This document shows positions 22,330 to 29,935 of a DNA stretch of 30,951 bases, one piece after another (position 1 is the first letter of the stretch; each line of letters opens with the position of its first letter). Position numbers and translations under genes: made by a program. The stretch covers positions 1 through 30,951 of the forward strand of contig JAFRQC010000061.1 in assembly GCA_017428805.1 (NCBI GenBank), read 5' to 3'. Source of the stretch: Prevotella sp. (GTDB lineage Bacteria; Bacteroidota; Bacteroidia; Bacteroidales; Bacteroidaceae). A model generated the notes under the pieces. The model was not told the origin of the DNA. It saw nothing but the letters and a program-made list of their open reading frames with translations, and did no database searches.

Positions 22330-24342
22330 ATGAACGACAACAAAGTTATGAACAAGGCAGCGGATAATATCCGTATCCTCGCTGCCTCAATGGTTGAAAA
22401 GGCCAAGTCGGGTCACCCCGGCGGTGCCATGGGTGGTGCAGACTTCATCAACACCCTGTACAGTGAGTTCTTAGTATATGACCCCGAGAATCCCGCATGG
22501 GAAGGTCGCGACCGTTTCTTCCTCGATCCCGGTCACATGGCTCCGATGCTCTACAGCCAGCTCTGCCTCATCGGCAAGTACACGCTGGAGGATCTGAAGA
22601 ACCTGCGCCAGTGGGGTTCGGTGACTCCCGGTCACCCCGAGCGCGAGATTGAGCGCGGCATCGAGAACACATCTGGTCCCCTCGGACAGGGTCACACCTT
22701 CGCCGTCGGTGCTGCCATCGCCGCCAAGTTCCTGAAGGCTCGTCTGGGCAACGTGATGAACCAGACCATCTACGCCTACATCTCTGACGGTGGCGTGCAG
22801 GAGGAGATCTCGCAGGGCGCCGGCCGTATCGCCGGTAACCTCGGCCTCGACAACCTCATCATGTTCTACGACGCCAACGATATCCAGCTGTCTACCAAGA
22901 CCGAGGTGGTGACCTGCGAGGACACCGCCAAGAAGTACGAGGCCTGGGGCTGGTACGTGCAGAAGATCGACGGTAACGACGTCGACCAGATCCGCGAGGC
23001 CATCAAGAAGGCCCAGGCCGAGAAGGAGCGTCCCAGCCTGATCATCGGTCACTGCGTGATGGGTAAGGGTGCCCGCAAGGCTGACAACAGTTCTTACGAG
23101 TCGAACTGCGCTACCCACGGTGCTCCCCTCGGTGGCGATGCCTACATCAACACGATGAAGAACCTGGGTGCCGATCCCGAGAACCCGTTCCAGATCTTCC
23201 CCGAGGTACAGGAGATGTATGCCAAGCGCCGTGAGGAACTGAAGAAGATCGTGGCTGAGCGCTACGCCGAGAAGGCTGAGTGGGCCAAGGGTCATCCCCA
23301 GCAGGCCAAGCAACTCGAGGAGTGGTTCAGCGGCAAGGCTCCCGTCATCGACTGGAGCAAGGTGGAGCAGAAGGCCGGCTCGGCTACCCGCAGCGCCTCG
23401 GCTGCCGTCCTCGGCCAGTTGGCTGAGCAGGTGCCCAACATGATCTGCGCTTCTGCCGACCTCTCTAACTCCGACAATACCAACGGCTTCCTGAAGAAGA
23501 CCCACGACATCGTGAAGGGCGACTTCACGGGTGCCTTCTTCCAGGCTGGTGTGGCTGAGTTGACGATGGCATGCTGCTGCATCGGTATGGCCCTCCACGG
23601 CGGTGTCATCCCCGCCTGCGGTACCTTCTTCGTGTTCTCCGACTATATGAAGCCCGCCGTCCGTATGGCTGCCCTCATGGAACTGCCCGTGAAGTTCATC
23701 TGGACCCACGATGCCTTCCGTGTAGGTGAGGATGGTCCTACCCACGAGCCCGTTGAGCAGGAGGCACAGATCCGCCTGATGGAGAAACTGAAGAACCACC
23801 ACGGCAAGAACTCCGTGCTCGTGGTTCGTCCGGCCGATGCCGAGGAGACCACCGTCTGCTGGCGCATGGCCATGGAGAATACCGACACTCCGACCGCTCT
23901 CATCTTCTCTCGCCAGAACATCGAGATGCTGCCCGAGGGCAACGACTACTCGCAGGCTACGAAGGGTGCATACGTGGTTGCCGGCAGCGACGAGGACTAC
24001 GACGTGATCCTGCTCGCCAGCGGTTCCGAGGTGTCTACGCTGGAGGCTGGTGCCAAGCTGCTGGCTGCCGACGGCATCAAGACCCGCGTGGTCAGCGTTC
24101 CTTCCGAGGGACTGTTCCGCAGCCAGTCGAAGGAGTACCAGCAGAGCGTGTTGCCCGCAGGCAAGAAGAAGTTCGGTCTGACCGCTGGTCTGCCCGTCAA
24201 CCTCGAGGGCCTCGTAGGTGCCGACGGCTGTGTATGGGGTCTGGAGAGCTTCGGATTCTCTGCTCCTTACAAGGTGCTCGACGAGAAGCTCGGCTTCACT
24301 GGTGAGAACGTTTATAAACAAGTGAAGGCCTTGCTGGGATAA
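22330..24342 (+). CDS. tkt: Transketolase
   Basis: 670 residues, full length for the family. The thiamine diphosphate enzyme moves two-carbon ketol units between sugar phosphates in the non-oxidative pentose phosphate pathway. Motifs in order: DNIRILAASMVEKAKSGHPG, GGADFINTLY, the SGPLGQGHTFAVGAA loop, the metal and ThDP segment SDGGVQEEISQGAGRIAGN followed by FYDANDIQLS, then the pyrimidine domain (GAFFQAGVAELTMACCCIGMA with the catalytic Glu) and FIWTHDAFRVGEDGPTHEPVEQ. The C-terminal domain ends GENVYKQVKALLG. Codon use is strongly biased (C/G third positions), as expected for a highly expressed gene. rpiB lies 114 bases downstream in the same orientation. Confidence 0.97.
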   Translation: MNDNKVMNKAADNIRILAASMVEKAKSGHPGGAMGGADFINTLYSEFLVYDPENPAWEGRDRFFLDPGHMAPMLYSQLCLIGKYTLEDLKNLRQWGSVTPGHPEREIERGIENTSGPLGQGHTFAVGAAIAAKFLKARLGNVMNQTIYAYISDGGVQEEISQGAGRIAGNLGLDNLIMFYDANDIQLSTKTEVVTCEDTAKKYEAWGWYVQKIDGNDVDQIREAIKKAQAEKERPSLIIGHCVMGKGARKADNSSYESNCATHGAPLGGDAYINTMKNLGADPENPFQIFPEVQEMYAKRREELKKIVAERYAEKAEWAKGHPQQAKQLEEWFSGKAPVIDWSKVEQKAGSATRSASAAVLGQLAEQVPNMICASADLSNSDNTNGFLKKTHDIVKGDFTGAFFQAGVAELTMACCCIGMALHGGVIPACGTFFVFSDYMKPAVRMAALMELPVKFIWTHDAFRVGEDGPTHEPVEQEAQIRLMEKLKNHHGKNSVLVVRPADAEETTVCWRMAMENTDTPTALIFSRQNIEMLPEGNDYSQATKGAYVVAGSDEDYDVILLASGSEVSTLEAGAKLLAADGIKTRVVSVPSEGLFRSQSKEYQQSVLPAGKKKFGLTAGLPVNLEGLVGADGCVWGLESFGFSAPYKVLDEKLGFTGENVYKQVKALLG

Positions 24343-24346
24343 TTAA

Positions 24347-24442
24347 TTAGGCACGGATTACACGGCTTTTATCAAAGACACGGCTTGCTGCGCAGAAAAA
24401 GCAGCGTCTCTCAAAATGAGAGCCGTGTTAATCCGTGCCTAA
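24347..24442 (+). repeat. Large imperfect inverted repeat between tkt and rpiB
   Basis: TTAGGCACGGATTACACGGC (from 24347) pairs with the segment ending in GTTAATCCGTGCCTAA (24421-24442) with only one bulged T across about 21 bp. Inside is a second hairpin (GCTGC near 24386, GCAGC near 24401). The RNA would form a stem-loop of about 96 bases just upstream of the rpiB ATG. Confidence 0.8.
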
Positions 24443-24456
24443 AAACAATTACGACT

Positions 24457-24897
24457 ATGGAAGTAAAGACTGTAGGTGTAGCATGCGACCACGCAGGCTA
24501 CCCATTAAAGAAATTCGTACTCGAGTATCTCGAGGAGAAGGGCTATCCCTATAAGGACTACGGTACATGGAGTGACGCCTCTGTAGACTATCCCGACTTC
24601 GGTCATGCCCTGGCTGAGGGTATCGAGAGCGGTGAGGTCTATCCCGGTATCGCCATCTGCGGTAGTGGTGAAGGTATCAGCATCACCCTGAACAAGCACC
24701 AGCAGGTGCGTGCCGGTCTGTGCTGGATTCCTGAGATTGCTCATCTCATCCGTCAGCACAACGATGCCAACGTGCTTGTGATGCCCGGTCGTTTCATCGA
24801 CAACAACATGGCACGCAAAATCATGGACGAGTTCTTCACTGCCACCTTCGAAGGCGGTCGCCATCAGAAGCGTGTGGACAAGATCCCTTGTAAGTAA
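24457..24897 (+). CDS. rpiB: Ribose-5-phosphate isomerase B
   Basis: 146 residues from ATG 24457; an upstream in-frame start at 24385 would fall inside the inverted repeat and adds a non-homologous N-terminus. RpiB interconverts ribose 5-phosphate and ribulose 5-phosphate. Signatures: GVACDHAGYPLK, YGTWSDASVDYPDFG, the active-site CGSGEGISITLNKH (usually CGTGIGMSI in relatives), VRAGLCW, and ARQHNDANVLVMPGR-like HNDANVLVMPGRFI. It works in the same pathway branch as the transketolase upstream. A strong terminator follows. Whether tkt transcription continues through the 96-base stem-loop is not known. Confidence 0.95.
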   Translation: MEVKTVGVACDHAGYPLKKFVLEYLEEKGYPYKDYGTWSDASVDYPDFGHALAEGIESGEVYPGIAICGSGEGISITLNKHQQVRAGLCWIPEIAHLIRQHNDANVLVMPGRFIDNNMARKIMDEFFTATFEGGRHQKRVDKIPCK

Positions 24898-24902
24898 AGT
24901 AA

Positions 24903-24935
24903 AATCCCCTCGCGACTGCGAGGGGATTACTTTTT
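24903..24935. terminator. Bidirectional intrinsic terminator after rpiB
   Basis: AATCCCCTCGC (24903-24913), loop GACT, GCGAGGGGATT (24918-24928), then ACTTTTT. The T-run runs into the stop of the convergent lipoprotein gene. Confidence 0.9.
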
Positions 24936-25440
24936 ATTTTGCGTCGAAAGTGTTTACCCATTCCCGGATAGGTTCCACCGCCTCACCATGCTCCGGATAA
25001 TAACGGAGCATCACTGTCACCACACGACTGGAATCTACGTCAATCACTTTTCCATAATATTCCCATTTCTCCTCAGCACCAGCGAGGATACTGTAGTTAT
25101 CGCCTACATCCACGAGGTCGGCACCCATACCCATCATCTGCTGTCCGGCACTGTAATTCATCCCATTGAGGGAGTCAACAATCACAGAGATAGAGACATC
25201 CTCAGCCACAAACAGTTCCTGACAGGTTTCTGTGGGCAGTTCCTGATGATAAAGGAACGACGGGTAGTTGATATCCATACCGAGCTTCTCACTATGATAA
25301 CGGGTCAGAGTCCACTGTCCCATACGGATCATCAGACTGTCATCGCTCGTCAGTTCCGAGGTATAAGCCTTTGGCTGCGGGGTGTTTCCGCAGGATGCCA
25401 ACAATACCAGTGCAAAGAGATCGAATAATAGTTTCTTCAT
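24934..25440 (-). CDS. Small hypothetical lipoprotein
   Basis: 168 residues with a lipoprotein signal (MKKLLFDLFALVLLASC, lipobox LASC) and no domain that I recognise. The mature part has mixed alpha/beta character: LMIRMGQWTLTRYHSEKLGMDINYPSFL, a central DVSISVIVDSLNGMN, and a C-terminus with VVTVMLRYYPEHGEAVEPIREWV, resembling the short beta-sheet domains of outer-membrane-associated lipoproteins. It begins 12 bases after the MltF-like stop, so it is probably co-transcribed with it and may be a periplasmic or outer-membrane partner in peptidoglycan turnover; this is inferred only from position. Confidence 0.75.
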   Translation of the reverse strand: MKKLLFDLFALVLLASCGNTPQPKAYTSELTSDDSLMIRMGQWTLTRYHSEKLGMDINYPSFLYHQELPTETCQELFVAEDVSISVIVDSLNGMNYSAGQQMMGMGADLVDVGDNYSILAGAEEKWEYYGKVIDVDSSRVVTVMLRYYPEHGEAVEPIREWVNTFDAK

Positions 25441-25452
25441 ATCTTGTCGTAT

Positions 25453-26577
25453 TTATAAATCGTACTTGTTCTTCCGTTTGTCAGCCTTCCGGGGTTGGGA
25501 AGGATGGAAGCCCAAGTGTGGTGATTTCACCCCCTGATAACCCGCATGACGCTGACGGATTTTCGAAACGTAATCGACAGTCTCAGAGCCTCGCATATAA
25601 CCGTTCTTCACGATGGGATCGTTATAATAGCGGGGATTGGAGAGCTTCAGAACATAGGCAGAGACATCCGCCCAGCGATGGGGATTCTTACCATCCCGCT
25701 TCGTCAGTGCCATCGCGTCACGGATATGATGCGAACCACCGTTATAACTGGCCAACACGAAGTTCGTACGTTCGTAGTTGTCGCGGATATCAGAGAATGA
25801 CCGTTGCAGTTCTGCGATATATTTGGCAGCCGCAGCGATGTTACTCTCCGGATCATAGAGACGATCACGAGCAAGTCCGAGGTGATCAGCTGTGCCTGGC
25901 ATAATCTGCATCAGACCTTTCGCACCGGCAAAAGAGACAGCCTTCGGGTCAAAGGTGGACTCCTGATAACACTGTGCCGCCATCAACCGCCAGTCCCAGC
26001 GGATGTAACGGCTATAGGTCATAAAGAAATGGTCGTAATGAGAGATGATGCCGCCTTTCTTGTCGAGCATCGGTGAGAAGATGCGACGCTTCACTTTCTT
26101 GACCGTAAGCAGTTCGTGTTCTTGCTTGCGTGCCTCATCGACACGGGAAGGTCTGTTCCAACGTTCCAACTCCTCAGCCAGTTCCGGTTTCTCACTGCCT
26201 GCATCGATATGGCCAGGCGTGCCCCACGCAATCAGGTCGGCATCACCTGACGCCTGTCGCTTGGCCAGTTCAGCACTGTCACGACAGACTTCCACCCGCA
26301 GCCTCACACCCAGCGAGTCTGCGAAATGCTGACAAATGAGATACTGCGTACCGAGCTGACGACCGTGATAATCATAATAGGTTTCCGGGCCGTTGAGCGT
26401 TGCCATAATCAGTTCGCCGCTGGTCTGGATGCCTGCCAAGTCGAACTCATCGACAACATTGGCAGAATCGAGCACAGAACCATAGGGCGTGACCACCCGT
26501 TCCTGCTTCTGCGTGCAGGAAACAAGGAGCACGAACACCCCTAATAAAAGCGCATATTTATTCAAAAACAGCTTCAT
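25453..26577 (-). CDS. mltF: MltF-like membrane-bound lytic transglycosylase
   Basis: 374 residues from ATG 26577, chosen because MKLFLNKYALLLGVFVLLVSC is a clear lipoprotein signal. ATG 26595 is possible but would leave almost no leader, and the frame beyond it precedes the promoter. Residues about 50-120 resemble a solute-binding (SBP_bac_3) module (GELIMATLNGPETYYDY, FADSLGVRLRVEVCRD, ADLIAWG), here shortened. From about 190 is the SLT lysozyme-like domain: the catalytic E206 in CYQESTFDP, GAKGLMQIMPGTA, NIAAAAKYI, FVLASYNGG and NPRYYNDPIV. The enzyme cleaves glycan strands with 1,6-anhydro ends. At about 375 residues it is shorter than typical MltF (over 450), most of the loss being in the binding module. 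Confidence 0.88.
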   Translation of the reverse strand: MKLFLNKYALLLGVFVLLVSCTQKQERVVTPYGSVLDSANVVDEFDLAGIQTSGELIMATLNGPETYYDYHGRQLGTQYLICQHFADSLGVRLRVEVCRDSAELAKRQASGDADLIAWGTPGHIDAGSEKPELAEELERWNRPSRVDEARKQEHELLTVKKVKRRIFSPMLDKKGGIISHYDHFFMTYSRYIRWDWRLMAAQCYQESTFDPKAVSFAGAKGLMQIMPGTADHLGLARDRLYDPESNIAAAAKYIAELQRSFSDIRDNYERTNFVLASYNGGSHHIRDAMALTKRDGKNPHRWADVSAYVLKLSNPRYYNDPIVKNGYMRGSETVDYVSKIRQRHAGYQGVKSPHLGFHPSQPRKADKRKNKYDL

Positions 26578-26605
26578 TCTATTGACTAAGCCCATAAAAT
26601 CGCTG

Positions 26606-26613
26606 CAAAGGTA
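26606..26613 (-). promoter_or_regulatory. Promoter -7 box of mltF-like gene
   Basis: Minus-strand TACCTTTG followed by CAGCG. The TTG at 26634-26632 in the adjacent heptamer array gives an 18-base spacer and may serve as its -33. Confidence 0.7.
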
Positions 26614-26618
26614 CAAAT

Positions 26619-26653
26619 AATTCACAATTCACAATTCATAATTCATAATTATT
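26619..26653. repeat. Heptamer array, 5 units of AATTCAC/T, between divergent promoters
   Basis: AATTCAC twice, AATTCAT twice, AATTATT, filling the space between the mltF and hisG -7 boxes. Confidence 0.85.
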
Positions 26654-26656
26654 TCG

Positions 26657-26664
26657 TACCTTTG
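26657..26664 (+). promoter_or_regulatory. Promoter -7 box of the his operon
   Basis: TACCTTTG preceded by AATTATTTCG and followed by CACGC, 40 bases before the hisG ATG. No TTG at 20 bases; the -33 zone is heptamer DNA. Confidence 0.75.
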
Positions 26665-26703
26665 CACGCGAATTTGCAAATTTAGAGACTTACAAAGACA
26701 AAG

Positions 26704-27555
26704 ATGTTAAGAATTGCAGTACAATCCAAAGGACGGCTGTTCGATGATACGATGAACCTGTTGTCGGAAGCTGACATCAAGGTGAGTGCAACGAAGCGCA
26801 CGCTGCTGGTGCAGTCGTCCAACTTCCCCCTCGAGGTGCTTTACCTCCGTGATGATGACATTCCCCAGAGTGTGGCCTCAGGTGTGGCCGACATCGGTGT
26901 GGTTGGCGAAAACGAGTTCGTAGAGCGTGGTGAGGATGCGGAGATCATCTCCCGCCTCGGCTTCTCGAAGTGCCGTCTGTCGCTGGCCATCCCCAAGGAG
27001 ATAGACTACAAGGGTGTCGAGTGGTTCGACGGCAAGAAGATTGCCACCTCCTACCCCAACATCCTCCGTCAGTTCCTCGACAAGCATGGCATCCATGCAG
27101 AGATTCATGTCATCACTGGTTCGGTGGAAATCAGCCCGGGTATCGGACTGGCCGATGGTATCTTCGATATCGTCTCCTCCGGTTCGACTCTCGTGAGCAA
27201 TAACCTCCGTGAGGTGGAGGTCGTGATGCAGAGCGAGGCCCTGCTCATCGGCAACAAACAACTTACTGCCGAGAAGCGTGAGATCCTGGAACAGATGCTC
27301 TTCCGCTTCAAAGCCGTGAAGGATGCTGAGGATAAGAAATATGTACGTATGAACGCCCCGAAGGCCCGTCTGCAGGAGATCATCGACGTGTTGCCGGGTC
27401 TGAAGAGTCCCACGATCATCCCTCTGGCTGACGATGAATGGTGCTCTGTGCATACCGTACTCGACCAGAAGCAGTTCTGGGAGATTATCGGTAAATTGAA
27501 GGAGATGGGTGCCCAGGGCATCCTCGTGACACCGATTGAGAAAATGATTCTATGA
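26704..27555 (+). CDS. hisG: ATP phosphoribosyltransferase, long form
   Basis: 283 residues: the first step of histidine synthesis, joining ATP and PRPP. The start is LRIAVQSKGRLFDDTMNLL; further signatures are VASGVADIGVVGENEFVE, ATSYPNILRQFLDKHG, ITGSVEISPGIGLADGIFDIVSSGSTL (phosphoribosyl-binding segment). The extra C-terminal segment (about 205-283, PTIIPLADDEWCSVHTVL and GAQGILVTPIEKM) is the regulatory domain of the long form, which mediates histidine feedback and removes the need for HisZ. The TGA overlaps the hisD ATG by 4 bases. It is preceded by an individual promoter embedded beside a heptamer array. Confidence 0.97.
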   Translation: MLRIAVQSKGRLFDDTMNLLSEADIKVSATKRTLLVQSSNFPLEVLYLRDDDIPQSVASGVADIGVVGENEFVERGEDAEIISRLGFSKCRLSLAIPKEIDYKGVEWFDGKKIATSYPNILRQFLDKHGIHAEIHVITGSVEISPGIGLADGIFDIVSSGSTLVSNNLREVEVVMQSEALLIGNKQLTAEKREILEQMLFRFKAVKDAEDKKYVRMNAPKARLQEIIDVLPGLKSPTIIPLADDEWCSVHTVLDQKQFWEIIGKLKEMGAQGILVTPIEKMIL

Positions 27556-28838
27556 ATATCATCAGATATCCGAAGAAGGAAGATTGGGCAAAGATCGTTG
27601 AGCGACCGCACCTTGACGTATCGAAGCTGAACGATATGGTGTCTGCCGTGCTGGCTGACATCAAGAAACGTGGTGATGATGCCGTGAAAGGCTATGAACT
27701 GAAGTTCGACCACGTGGACCTGCCGACACTCGCTGTCTCTGAACAGGAGATGGAAGAAGCCGAGCGACTGGTCAGTGCCGAACTGAAGGCTGCCATCCAA
27801 CTCGCCCATTATAACATCCACGCCTTCCACGAGGCCCAGCAGTTCAAGGGCAAGAAAGTGGAGACGCAGCCTGGCGTCACCTGCTGGCAGAAGAGCATCG
27901 CCATTGAGAAGGTGGGACTTTATATCCCCGGTGGTACCGCTCCCCTCTTCTCTACTGTGCTGATGCTTGCCACACCCGCCAAGATTGCAGGTTGTGAGGA
28001 GATTGTGCTCTGCACGCCTCCGGGACGTGATGGTAAGGTCAACCCCGCCATCCTCGTAGCTGCCCGTATCGCCGGTGTGAGCAAGATCTTCAAGGCCGGT
28101 GGTGTTCAGGCTATCGGAGCGATGGCCTATGGTACGGAGTCTGTGCCCAAGGTGTATAAGATCTTCGGTCCTGGTAACCAGTATGTGATGGCCGCCAAGC
28201 AACAGGTGAGCCTGCACGATGTCGCCATCGATATGCCTGCCGGCCCCTCAGAAATCTGTGTCATCGCTGACGAGAAGGCGAACATCGAGTTTGTGGCTGC
28301 CGACCTGTTGTCACAGGCAGAACACGGCATCGACTCACAGGTGCTGCTTATCACCACCTCCGAACAGGTAATCCTCGACGTACAGGCAGAGGTGAACCGT
28401 CAGTTGGACCTGCTGCCTCGTAAGGAGATAGCACAGAAGGCGCTGGAGAACAGTACGCTGGTACTCGTCAAGGACCAAAAGGAAGCCATCGCCCTCTCTA
28501 ACGCCTATGCCCCTGAGCATCTGATCATCCAGACAAAGGACTACGAGAAACTCGCCAAGCAGGTGGTCAATGCCGGCAGTGTGTTCCTCGGAGAATATGC
28601 CTGTGAGAGTGCCGGCGACTATGCTAGTGGTACGAACCACACCCTCCCCACTCACGGCTATGCCACTGCCTATAACGGTGTAAACCTCGACAGTTATTGT
28701 CGGAAGGTCACCTTTCAGCACCTGACTGCAGATGGTATCCGCAGCATCGGTCACGCCGTAGAGCTGATGGCCGAGGCTGAGCAGTTGGATGCGCATAAGA
28801 ATGCGATGAGCGTCCGCTTACGCGCAATTGATAATTGA
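27552..28838 (+). CDS. hisD: Histidinol dehydrogenase
   Basis: 428 residues; the zinc-dependent enzyme carries out the last two oxidations, histidinol to histidine. Visible blocks are WQKSIAIEKVGLYIPGGTAPLFSTVLM, ILVAARIAGVSKIFKAGGVQAIGAMAYGTES, KIFGPGNQYVMAAKQ, DMPAGPSEICVIADE, LLSQAEHGIDSQVLL (catalytic/zinc His-Asp block), YAPEHLI and GDYASGTNHTLPTHGYA. The ATGA start overlap couples it to hisG. Its last three codons (I, D, N) and stop lie in the heptamer array that continues into the hisC start. Confidence 0.97.
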   Translation: MNIIRYPKKEDWAKIVERPHLDVSKLNDMVSAVLADIKKRGDDAVKGYELKFDHVDLPTLAVSEQEMEEAERLVSAELKAAIQLAHYNIHAFHEAQQFKGKKVETQPGVTCWQKSIAIEKVGLYIPGGTAPLFSTVLMLATPAKIAGCEEIVLCTPPGRDGKVNPAILVAARIAGVSKIFKAGGVQAIGAMAYGTESVPKVYKIFGPGNQYVMAAKQQVSLHDVAIDMPAGPSEICVIADEKANIEFVAADLLSQAEHGIDSQVLLITTSEQVILDVQAEVNRQLDLLPRKEIAQKALENSTLVLVKDQKEAIALSNAYAPEHLIIQTKDYEKLAKQVVNAGSVFLGEYACESAGDYASGTNHTLPTHGYATAYNGVNLDSYCRKVTFQHLTADGIRSIGHAVELMAEAEQLDAHKNAMSVRLRAIDN

Positions 28839-28860
28839 GAATTGATAATTGAGAATTATG
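28826..28860 (+). repeat. Heptamer array, AATTGAT/AATTGAG, supplying hisD stop and hisC start
   Basis: AATTGAT, AATTGAG, AATTGAT, AATTGAG, AATTATG. The first two units encode the end of HisD and its TGA (28836-28838); the last unit ends with the hisC ATG (28858-28860). Confidence 0.9.
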
Positions 28861-29895
28861 ATTAGTTTAGAGCGGTTGTGTAGGAAGAACATTTGGGACT
28901 TGGCTCCTTATTCTTCAGCCAGAAATGAGTATGCCGGCAGAGAGGCACGAGTGTTTCTCGATGCCAACGAGAACCCGTATAACCAGCCTTTCAACCGCTA
29001 CCCTGACCCCTTGCAGCTGGAACTGAAGGCTGCCCTCTCGAAAGTGAAGGGCGTGTCGGCCGAGAACATCTTCCTCGGCAATGGCAGTGACGAGGCCATC
29101 GACCTGCCCTACCGTTGTTTCTGTGATCCTGGCAAGGACAATGTCGTTGCCATCGAGCCCACCTACGGTATGTATAAGGTCTGTGCCGACATCAACGACG
29201 TTGAGTATCGTCCAGTATTACTCGACGAGAACTACCAGTTCACGGCCGACCGTCTGCTCGCTGCCACCGACGCCCACACGAAACTCATCTGGCTCTGTAC
29301 ACCCAACAACCCGACGGGCAACTGCCTGAAGCACGAAGAAATAGTCAAGGTGATTGAGCAGTTCGAGGGTCTGGTCATCGTCGATGAGGCTTATAGCGAC
29401 TTTTCTTCCCAGCCGACCTTCCGTACTGAGTTGTCGAAATACCCCAACCTCATCGTCCTCAACACGATGTCGAAGGCCTGGGGCTGTGCAGCCATCCGCC
29501 TGGGTATGGCCTTTGCCTCAACAGAGATCATCGGTCTGTTTAATAAGGTGAAATATCCCTATAACGTCAATCTGCTGACTCAACAGCAGGCTTTGGAGGC
29601 ACTGAAAGATCCCTTCGAGGTGGACAACTGGGTGAAGGTACTCCTGCAGGAACGTACCCGAATGGTCGATGCCTTTGAGGTACTGCCTATCTGCGAGAAG
29701 GTGTATCCGACGAATGCCAACTTCTTCCTGGCGAAGATGACCGATGCGCCGAAGATTTACAATTACTTGGTAGACCAGGGCATCATCGTCCGCAACCGTC
29801 ATCGGGTGCAGTTGTGCCAGAACTGTCTGCGTATCACCATCGGCACCAAAACGGAGAACAGCGAACTGATCGCTGCCCTCCGACAATACAAATAA
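28858..29895 (+). CDS. hisC: Histidinol-phosphate aminotransferase
   Basis: 345 residues from ATG 28858. An in-frame TTG at 28849 is three codons upstream and is not needed. Class II aminotransferase that converts imidazole acetol phosphate to histidinol phosphate. Seen are [67 protein letters not shown] and the PLP lysine K206 in [15 protein letters not shown], with a C-terminal [22 protein letters not shown]. In many Bacteroidales hisB follows hisC; here a terminator follows immediately. Confidence 0.96.
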   Translation: MISLERLCRKNIWDLAPYSSARNEYAGREARVFLDANENPYNQPFNRYPDPLQLELKAALSKVKGVSAENIFLGNGSDEAIDLPYRCFCDPGKDNVVAIEPTYGMYKVCADINDVEYRPVLLDENYQFTADRLLAATDAHTKLIWLCTPNNPTGNCLKHEEIVKVIEQFEGLVIVDEAYSDFSSQPTFRTELSKYPNLIVLNTMSKAWGCAAIRLGMAFASTEIIGLFNKVKYPYNVNLLTQQQALEALKDPFEVDNWVKVLLQERTRMVDAFEVLPICEKVYPTNANFFLAKMTDAPKIYNYLVDQGIIVRNRHRVQLCQNCLRITIGTKTENSELIAALRQYK

Positions 29896-29897
29896 AG

Positions 29898-29935
29898 AAA
29901 ATCCCCTACCGCGATTGGAAGGGGATTTCTTTTTA
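29898..29935. terminator. Bidirectional terminator after hisC
   Basis: ATCCCCT (29901-29907) pairs with AGGGGAT (29920-29926), with the stem extended through the flanking A and T runs with one bulge, then CTTTTT. Its T-run overlaps the stop of the convergent Lys-rich gene. Confidence 0.85.

Noticed and set aside
22471..24321. 616-codon open frame opposite transketolase
   Set aside because: Antisense shadow of a highly codon-biased gene; the protein is rich in Leu, Gly, His and Val with no domain, while transketolase is certain.
26619..26653. Heptamer arrays as CRISPR
   Set aside because: Units are 7 bp without spacers, with no cas genes.
27105..28217. 370-codon minus frame opposite hisG-hisD
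   Set aside because: Crosses two well-established genes, has no start context and no recognisable domains.
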